Part shown: in pieces, positions 40,848 through 45,576 of the stretch
Numbering within the stretch: the first letter of the stretch is position 1
Layout of the letters: the number at the start of each line of letters is the position of its first letter
Assembly (NCBI GenBank): GCA_004555155.1
Contig: SFJH01000013.1
Coordinates: 1 to 45,576, forward strand
DNA: 45,576 nt
From: Clostridiales bacterium
Lineage (GTDB): Bacteria > Bacillota > Clostridia > Christensenellales > Aristaeellaceae
Reading direction: 5' to 3'
Program-made: the position numbers and the translations under genes
The notes under the pieces: generated by a model
Told to the model about the DNA's origin: nothing
Seen by the model: the letters and a program-made list of their open reading frames with translations, nothing else
Databases searched by the model: none

Positions 40848-41339
40848 ATGAGAAATCCGGCGGAGACCGAGGGTCTCTCCCTGCTCGGCAACAAGAAGAC
40901 CGTCTACAAGAGCGATTACGCCCCCGAGGTGCTGGAGACCTTCGTCAACAAGCACCCCGACAACGACTATTTCGTCAAGTTCAACTGCCCCGAGTTCACC
41001 AGCCTCTGCCCCATCACGGGCCAGCCCGACTTCGCCACCGTGTACATCTCCTATGTCCCCGGCGAGCGCATGGTGGAGAGCAAGTCGCTGAAGCTCTATC
41101 TCTACAGCTTCCGCAACCACGGCGACTTCCACGAGGACTGCATGAACATCATCATGAAGGACCTCATCCGCCTGATGGACCCCAAGTACATCGAGGTCTG
41201 GGGCAAGTTCACCCCCCGCGGCGGCATCTCCATCGACCCCTACTGCAACTACGGCCGCCCCGGCACCCGCTGGGAGGAAGTCGCCTGGCAGCGCCTCGCC
41301 AACCACGACCTCTATCCCGAGAAGGTGGACAACCGGTAG
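40848..41339 (+). CDS. queF: NADPH-dependent 7-cyano-7-deazaguanine reductase QueF
   Basis: The 163-residue unimodular QueF reduces preQ0 to preQ1 in queuosine synthesis. The catalytic Cys and Asp are visible in SLCPITGQPDF, seven residues apart as in the Bacillus enzyme. The NADPH-related segment ESKSLKLYLYSFRNHGDFHE is intact. ATG 40848 follows AAGGAGG. Codons end mostly in C and the 3' end meets array C. Placing preQ1 synthesis (QueF) with import (QueT) under one preQ1 switch makes a simple feedback loop. The other que genes are not in the window. Confidence 0.95.
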   Translation: MRNPAETEGLSLLGNKKTVYKSDYAPEVLETFVNKHPDNDYFVKFNCPEFTSLCPITGQPDFATVYISYVPGERMVESKSLKLYLYSFRNHGDFHEDCMNIIMKDLIRLMDPKYIEVWGKFTPRGGISIDPYCNYGRPGTRWEEVAWQRLANHDLYPEKVDNR

Positions 41340-41690
41340 GGGGAGAGACGCCAGGGGAGGGAAAACCTTTTTCTTTTTGAGAAAAGCAAAAGGTTTTCCC
41401 TCCCCTGGACCCCTCCCTTTCGAAAAAGAAAACCGATTGCCCGGCGCATGCGCCGGGCTGGGTGTTTTTTTGGGGGATGGTGGGGGAAATTGAGGTGGAC
41501 GGCACCTCAATTTCCCGTTGACGTTGGAGGAGTTTTCCGATGGACGTGGGGGAAATCGGGTCGGACGGCGACCCGATTTCCCGTTCACGTTGGAGGAGTT
41601 TTCCGCTGGGCGTGGGGGAAATCGGGTCGGACGGCGACCCGATTTCCCGTTCACGCCGGAAGGAGCTTTCCGCCGGGCGTGGGAAAAACA
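41340..41690 (+). repeat. Repeat array C after queF
   Basis: Starts within about ten bases of the queF stop with a perfect 21-bp hairpin (41351-41371 with 41388-41408). The terminator module follows (palindrome 41439-41458). Then come three units of 66 bp, each a 14-bp stem with loop GACGG: 41484-41516 (stem core GAGGTG/CACCTC), 41550-41582 and 41616-41648 (both GGGTCG/CGACCC). A decayed remnant runs to about 41690. Spacers read CGTT(G/C)ACGTTGGAGGAGTTTTCC. Beyond it, 41691-41830 holds no recognised feature. Confidence 0.85.
41439..41471 (+). terminator. Intrinsic terminator module of array C
   Basis: The 20-bp palindrome GCCCGGCGCATGCGCCGGGC (41439-41458) is followed by TGGGTG and seven T residues (41465-41471). 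Confidence 0.75.
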
Positions 41691-41831
41691 AAAGTGAACA
41701 GCGCCCTTCCAACAGAAGTCCGTTCCCCTCCGAACACGCGCCGAACCCGATCCGGACAGCGTCCAACCTCCGTTCGCCCCGAAAAGCGCATCCCGTGCGC
41801 AGCTGCGTCTGTTATTTTCTTGCCCCGCGCA

Positions 41832-41860
41832 TTGACTTCATGACAATTTTGTTTTATAAT
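41832..41860 (+). promoter_or_regulatory. Promoter of the beta-propeller gene
   Basis: TTGACT (41832-41837), 17 bases, TATAAT (41855-41860), about 40 bases before the start. Confidence 0.8.
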
Positions 41861-41901
41861 ATAAGAAAGTATGTCAAAATTATGACACAATCAGGGGATG
41901 G

Positions 41902-43926
41902 ATGGGAATGACCAATTCGAAAAAGAAGTCTGCGCTCGCACGTCGGATTCGGCGCTGGAAGCGCCGCATGCTCCGCCGCCACGCTTGGGCGGGAACGCTG
42001 TTTGCCGTGCTGGAGGGCTTTGCGGGCTTTGCCGCAGTCGCGGGCGTTGCCGCCGTGGTATTGGCCTGTTTCTGGCCGCGTCTGACCGGCCGTCCGGCCT
42101 CGCCCTCGGCGACCATGGCGCCCGTGGAGATCGCGGCTCCGCCCATGGACACGGACGCTCCCGCCGATACGGACACTCCCGTTGACACGGACGCTCCCGC
42201 CGACACGGATGCTCCCCTTGACACGGACGCTCCCGTTGACACGGACGCTCCCGCCGACACGGATGCTCCCGTTGACACGGATGCTCCCGTTGACACGGAT
42301 ACTCCCTCTGACACGGACGCGCCGGAAGAAACCGTCGTTCCGGTGCTGCCGGAGGAGACGGAGCGGACGGCGCTGCTGCCGGAGGCGACGGTGGAGACCG
42401 AGGCCGAAGCGACAGCGGAGGTCGGCGCGTACTATCAGCTGGCGGCAGCCGGTGCGGACTATTCGGATCCGGCGCAGAACAATCTGATCCGCTCGAAGGT
42501 CTACACGGGCAGCACGAAGACGGCGGATTACGTGCGCGAGGATGAGATTCACATGGGCGCGTCCACGGAGTACACCGCTCTGGAGGGCGTGACGACCTTC
42601 CGCGGCAGCAACTATCGCGACGGCGGGTCGTATGGCGTGATTCCCGAGTCGCCCTCGTCGCTGTCGGTGATCTGGATGAACCGCATCAGCGGGCTGGACG
42701 GCTGGACGGGTGTCGGCTGGACGGGACAGGCCAGCGCGGTCTGCTGGCCGGAGGAGACGCGTCAGATCATGAACATCGTGCCGGAGAAGAAGGCGAAGGA
42801 CGGTCTGGTGGAGGTGCTCTACGCCACGCTGGACGGCCACATCTACTTCCTCGATCTGGACGACGGCGCGGCCACCCGCGAAGCCATCAATATCGGCGCG
42901 CCCATCAAGGGCAGTCTGTCGGTGGATCCCCGCGGCTATCCGCTGCTGTACTGCGGCCAGGGCATCTATGACGTGAACGGCCAGCGCATGAAGTGCGGCA
43001 CCCGCATCTGGAGCCTGATCGACCAGTCGCTGCTCTACATGATCAACGGCGCGGACGATCTGGCGCTGCGCGCCTGGCGCGCCTTCGACTGCTCGCCGCT
43101 GGTGGACGGCGCCACCGACACGCTCATTCAGAACGGCGAAAACGGCGTGCTCTACACCGTCGATCTGAACACCCGCTTCGACGGCTCCTCCATCTCCATC
43201 GACCCCGAGATTGTGCGCTATGTCTATGAGCAGTCCATCGACGGCAAGCTGGGCTCCGAGAACTCCTTCTCCGTCTACAACAATTACATCTATTTTGCCA
43301 CCAACGTGGGCATCATTCAGTGCGTCGATCTGAACACCATGACCCCCGTCTGGACCTTCAACGCCCAGGACGATATCGACGCCTCCCTGGTGATCGAGGT
43401 CGAGCCCGACGGCTCCGTCTCCCTCTACGCCACCAACGAGCTGGACAAGCGCGGCAACCGCGGCTCCTGCCAGATGTTCAAGCTCAACGCCCTCACCGGC
43501 GAGCTGCTCTGGAAGCGCGATTCCGACACGATCTACCAGAACGACGAAAACGGCGGCGGCAGCTTTGCCACCCCCGCCGTCGGCCGGAACAACCTCTCCG
43601 ACCTCGTCTACTTCCACGTCGCCCGCACCGTCGATTCCAAGGGCATGCTCTACGCCCTCGACAAATCCACCGGCGACGTCGTCTGGTCCTACGCCATGGG
43701 CAGCTACGGCTGGTCCTCGCCCACCCTCGTCTATACCCCCTCCGGCGCCGGCTACGTCCTCGTCGGCAGCTCCAACGGCATGCTCCGCCTCTTCGACGGC
43801 CTCACCGGCCGCGTCGTCGCCGCCGCCGACCTCGAAGCCAACATCGAAGGCACCCCCGTCGTCTACAACGACACCGTCGTCATCGGCACCCGCGGCTCAA
43901 GAATCTACGGTCTGAAGATATCGTGA
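41902..43926 (+). CDS. Membrane-anchored PQQ-like beta-propeller protein with DTDAP repeat linker
   Basis: The 674-residue protein has a strongly basic N-terminus (KKKSALARRIRRWKRRMLRR), one transmembrane helix (about residues 31-58), a low-complexity linker of ten hexapeptides (DTDAPx, about residues 83-142), and an exported domain. That domain contains PQQ-type propeller blades, for example GHIYFLDLDDG, GVLYTVDLNTRFDG, FKLNALTGELLWKR, LYALDKSTGDVVWSYAMGSY and GMLRLFDGLTGRVVA. Such proteins bind partners or polymers outside the cell; enzymatic activity is not implied. ATG 41902 is used; ATG 41908 is equally possible. Leu codons turn to CTC in the last third (13 CTC, 2 CTG near the end), next to array D. 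Confidence 0.85.
   Translation: MGMTNSKKKSALARRIRRWKRRMLRRHAWAGTLFAVLEGFAGFAAVAGVAAVVLACFWPRLTGRPASPSATMAPVEIAAPPMDTDAPADTDTPVDTDAPADTDAPLDTDAPVDTDAPADTDAPVDTDAPVDTDTPSDTDAPEETVVPVLPEETERTALLPEATVETEAEATAEVGAYYQLAAAGADYSDPAQNNLIRSKVYTGSTKTADYVREDEIHMGASTEYTALEGVTTFRGSNYRDGGSYGVIPESPSSLSVIWMNRISGLDGWTGVGWTGQASAVCWPEETRQIMNIVPEKKAKDGLVEVLYATLDGHIYFLDLDDGAATREAINIGAPIKGSLSVDPRGYPLLYCGQGIYDVNGQRMKCGTRIWSLIDQSLLYMINGADDLALRAWRAFDCSPLVDGATDTLIQNGENGVLYTVDLNTRFDGSSISIDPEIVRYVYEQSIDGKLGSENSFSVYNNYIYFATNVGIIQCVDLNTMTPVWTFNAQDDIDASLVIEVEPDGSVSLYATNELDKRGNRGSCQMFKLNALTGELLWKRDSDTIYQNDENGGGSFATPAVGRNNLSDLVYFHVARTVDSKGMLYALDKSTGDVVWSYAMGSYGWSSPTLVYTPSGAGYVLVGSSNGMLRLFDGLTGRVVAAADLEANIEGTPVVYNDTVVIGTRGSRIYGLKIS
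42148..42327 (+). repeat. 18-bp minisatellite coding for DTDAPx
   Basis: Ten in-frame copies of an 18-bp unit (GACACGGACGCTCCCGTT with small changes, such as GAT for GAC and ACT for GCT). They code for an acidic, Pro-rich linker between membrane helix and propeller. Copy number can change by slippage without shifting the frame. Confidence 0.9.
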
Positions 43927-44340
43927 GCGGGGGGAGGGAGACGCCAGGGGAGGGAAAACCTTTTTCTTTTGAAAAAAGCAAAAGGTTTTCCCTCCCCTGG
44001 ACCCCTCCTTTTCGAAAAAGAAAACTGCTTGCCCGGCGCATGCGCCGGGCGGTGGTTTTTTTGGGAGGATGGGTGGGGGAAATTGAGGTGGACGGCACCT
44101 CAATTTCCCGTTGACGTTCGAGGAGTTTTTGGTCGATGGGCGTGGGGGAAATCGGGTCGGACGGCGACCCGATTTTCCGTTGACGTTCGAGGAGTTTTTG
44201 TCGATGGGCGCGGGGGAAATTGAGCCGGACGGCGGCTCAATTTCCCGTTGACGTTCGAGGAGTTTTTCATCGATGGGCGTGGGGGAAATTGAGCCGGACG
44301 GCGGCTCAATTTCCCGTTGACGCTGGAGGGTTTTTTGGGG
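43927..44340 (+). repeat. Repeat array D after the beta-propeller gene
   Basis: Starts within 20 bases of the stop with the same 21-bp hairpin as array C (43944-43964 with 43980-44000) and the terminator module (44031-44062). Four units of 68-69 bp follow: stems 44077-44109 (GAGGTG/CACCTC), 44146-44178 (GGGTCG/CGACCC, with one mismatch), 44214-44246 and 44283-44315 (both GAGCCG/CGGCTC), all with loop GACGG. Three different complementary stem types occur in this one array. The end of the array overlaps the stop codon of the minus-strand antitoxin gene. Confidence 0.85.
44031..44062 (+). terminator. Intrinsic terminator module of array D
   Basis: The same 20-bp palindrome as in array C (44031-44050), followed by GGTGG and seven T residues (44056-44062). 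Confidence 0.75.
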
Positions 44341-44503
44341 GCGGGACGTCAGGGCGGATCATTTCCTCGTAGTTTTCGATGCTCATGATCACCATGTCGC
44401 CGTAGCCGTTGCGCGTCACGTAGATCGGTTCGCGGCTTTCGTGGCACATCTGAGAGATTTCACTGGTATTTTTCAGGTCGCGAATGGGAATAATTTTGGG
44501 CAT
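44306..44503 (-). CDS. Phd/YefM-type antitoxin, 3' end fused into repeat array
   Basis: The 65-residue protein begins MPKIIPIRDLKNTSEISQMC and continues with EPIYVTRNGYGDMVIMSIENYEEM, the Phd/YefM DNA-binding fold of type II antitoxins. These normally run to 80-90 residues, with a C-terminal toxin-binding tail. Here the tail is replaced by PPPKNPPASTGN, encoded by repeat-array sequence, and the stop codon lies in the last array hairpin. No toxin gene follows, because array D and the convergent propeller gene occupy the space. ATG 44503 has GAGG upstream. It may still bind DNA and repress its promoter. It could be an orphan regulator left by loss of its toxin. Confidence 0.75.
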   Translation of the reverse strand: MPKIIPIRDLKNTSEISQMCHESREPIYVTRNGYGDMVIMSIENYEEMIRPDVPPPKNPPASTGN

Positions 44504-44537
44504 GGGAACCTCCGCATCTGTACCTCGTCTGATTTTT

Positions 44538-44555
44538 GATATCCAAATGGATATC
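44538..44555. promoter_or_regulatory. Operator 1, perfect 18-bp palindrome
   Basis: GATATCCAAATGGATATC is a perfect palindrome around AA. It lies just downstream of the -10 of the antitoxin promoter. A second, similar site lies 55 bases away. The spacing places both on nearly the same face of the DNA. Confidence 0.75.
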
Positions 44556-44563
44556 ACACTGTG

Positions 44564-44592
44564 ATTATAGCAGTGCTCCATGATAAAGTCAA
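44564..44592 (-). promoter_or_regulatory. Promoter of the antitoxin gene
   Basis: On the minus strand TTGACT (44587-44592), 17 bases, TATAAT (44564-44569). It is bracketed by the two palindromic operators, which would block it when occupied. Confidence 0.85.
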
Positions 44593-44610
44593 GATATCTG
44601 TTTGGATATC
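44593..44610. promoter_or_regulatory. Operator 2, imperfect 18-bp palindrome
   Basis: GATATCTGTTTGGATATC differs from a perfect palindrome at two of eight arm positions. It abuts the -35 of the antitoxin promoter and precedes the ribosome site of the divergent HTH gene. Confidence 0.65.
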
Positions 44611-44633
44611 AGCTTCCAGAGAGGACTGAGCTC

Positions 44634-44852
44634 ATGGGGTATTACAGACGTCTGCGCGATCTGCGCGAGGATCACGATCTGACCCAGCGGCAGCTGGCGG
44701 CCATGCTGGGGCTGACGCAGCCGCAGTACTTCCGCTATGAACAGGGCTATCGCGATCTGCCGACGGACATTCTGATCCGCCTGGCCGACCTCTACAAGAC
44801 CTCCACCGACTACATTCTCGAGCGCACCGACGATCCCCGGGACGTGCGCTGA
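44634..44852 (+). CDS. Small XRE-type helix-turn-helix regulator
   Basis: The 72-residue protein is a single Cro/C1-type helix-turn-helix: LRDLREDHDLTQRQLAAMLGL and TQPQYFRYEQGYRDLP (recognition helix), followed by the usual PTDILIRLADLYKTSTDYIL. ATG 44634 follows GAGAGGACT. It is divergent from the antitoxin gene, and both operators lie in the shared region, so either product may be the repressor. No effector domain is present. Its own promoter is not obvious. Confidence 0.85.
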   Translation: MGYYRRLRDLREDHDLTQRQLAAMLGLTQPQYFRYEQGYRDLPTDILIRLADLYKTSTDYILERTDDPRDVR

Positions 44853-44869
44853 GTTTTCCGTTTTCTTAC

Positions 44870-44898
44870 TTGACACCGCCGTGCGGGGGCATTATAAT
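44870..44898 (+). promoter_or_regulatory. Promoter of the metG T-box leader
   Basis: Perfect consensus: TTGACA (44870-44875), 17 bases, TATAAT (44893-44898). Confidence 0.92.
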
Positions 44899-44905
44899 GG
44901 AAATC

Positions 44906-45141
44906 AACAGCGACGATGGAGAGAGTATCCTGCGGCCGCGCCGAAAGAGAGCCGGGCAAGGTGAAAGCCGGCGGCGGACGGGACGCAGGGGAACATGGCT
45001 CCGGAGCTTCGCGCGCGAATCGCACTGCGTTGAAGCGCGCGGCGGACGCGCACCGTTACTGGCGCATCAAGGCCCGCCCAGGCGGGTGAACAGGGTTGGT
45101 ACCGCGCCTTTCCAGCGCCCCTTTTTTCGGGGGCGCTTTTT
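44906..45141 (+). ncRNA. T-box leader with Met (AUG) specifier
   Basis: The leader before metG has a stem I with AGAGAG-type features and GGGGAACATGGC, which places the specifier ATG at 44995-44997. The conserved T-box AGGGTTGGTACCGCG lies at 45092-45106. The terminator pairs AGCGCCCC (45114-45121) with GGGGCGCT (45130-45137) and ends in T residues to 45141. Uncharged tRNA-Met should allow read-through into metG. Confidence 0.93.
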
Positions 45142-45168
45142 GTATCATGATTTTCGGAGGTATTCATC

Positions 45169-45576
45169 ATGCCGGAGAAGAAGAAGTTCTACATCACCAC
45201 GCCGATCTACTATCCCTCGGGCAACATGCACATCGGCCACACCTACACCACCGTGGCGGCGGACACGATGACCCGCTTCAAGAAGATGTCGGGCTACGAC
45301 GCCTACTTCCTCACCGGCACGGATGAGCACGGTCAGAAGATCGAGCGCAAGGCCGCCGACGCCGGCGTGACCCCCAAGCAGTTCGTGGACAAGATCGTGG
45401 CCGAGACCAAGGATCTGTGGAAGCTGATGAACATCGAGTACGACGACTTCATCCGCACCACCGACGAGCGCCACGAGAAGGTCGTTCAGAAGATCTTCAA
45501 GCAGTTCTACGATCAGGGCGACATCTACAAGAGCGAATACGAGGGCCAGTACTGCGCCGAGTGCGAGGCGTTCTGG
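45169..45576 (+). CDS. metG: Methionyl-tRNA synthetase, 5' part
   Basis: The first 136 residues are present and the gene runs off the right edge. They show the MetRS start KKKFYITTPIYYPSGN, HIGH in NMHIGHTYTT, GTDEHGQKIERKA, and the beginning of the zinc-binding knuckle in CAECEAF. It charges initiator and elongator tRNA-Met. ATG 45169 follows CGGAGG. Regulation by the T-box directly upstream fits the function. Confidence 0.97.
   Translation, partial: MPEKKKFYITTPIYYPSGNMHIGHTYTTVAADTMTRFKKMSGYDAYFLTGTDEHGQKIERKAADAGVTPKQFVDKIVAETKDLWKLMNIEYDDFIRTTDERHEKVVQKIFKQFYDQGDIYKSEYEGQYCAECEAFW

Noticed and set aside
43927..44305. A toxin gene downstream of the Phd/YefM-like antitoxin
   Set aside because: The minus-strand continuation is entirely array sequence; no RelE-, Doc- or Fic-like frame was found.
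41340..44340. Arrays C and D as CRISPR arrays
   Set aside because: The period of 66-69 bp is filled by a palindromic hairpin and near-constant spacer sequence; there are no unique spacers and no cas genes.

Overview
The window looks like a high-GC member of the Firmicutes, most likely Clostridia. The evidence is two T-box leaders (Trp and Met specifiers), a class I preQ1 riboswitch, YhaM, AddB, ScpA, a CDP-glycerol glycerophosphotransferase with LicD proteins, a LplB/LplC-type sugar ABC cassette and an IspH-ribosomal protein S1 fusion. Species cannot be named from this. Both ends are cut inside genes (scpA at the left, metG at the right). No rRNA, tRNA, CRISPR array or intact transposase was seen.

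Layout. 1-5.9 kb: end of scpA, a two-domain VanW-like secreted protein, a Fur-family regulator with a short-chain dehydrogenase and a flavin reductase-rubredoxin, a cytidylate-kinase-like protein, and a MATE exporter with a terminator-like leader. 6-12.2 kb: yhaM, a repeat array, and a minus-strand operon for a phosphate-containing surface polymer (cytidylyltransferase, two LicD, epimerase, glycerophosphotransferase). 12.3-20.2 kb: argS, a MITE-like element, two membrane proteins, and a Trp T-box operon trpX-trpY-trpZ that ends in a LarA-type racemase. 20.2-23.7 kb: a three-gene ion-driven motor module resembling ZorA/ZorB of Zorya, without Zorya effectors. 23.7-32.1 kb: a lysophospholipase-like hydrolase whose 3' end is duplicated in tandem, ispH-rpsA, and a sugar ABC transporter with a metallophosphoesterase. 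32.2-45.6 kb: thioesterase, GtrA, a small exporter, addB, a DUF5722-like glycosidase, preQ1-controlled queT-queF, a PQQ-like beta-propeller protein, a divergent antitoxin/HTH pair, and T-box-controlled metG.

The most unusual structure is a family of modular repeat arrays at 6951-7384, 38118-38520, 41340-41690 and 43927-44340. Each starts at the stop codon of a gene and runs in that gene's direction: a long A/T-centred hairpin, usually an intrinsic terminator, then one to four copies of a 14-bp hairpin whose stem sequence changes by paired substitutions while its 5-nt loop stays nearly constant. The genes ending at these arrays switch towards C-ending codons (CTG to CTC for Leu) near their 3' ends. 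Together with the duplicated 3' end at 23774-24196, this suggests an unusual process acting at gene ends in this genome.
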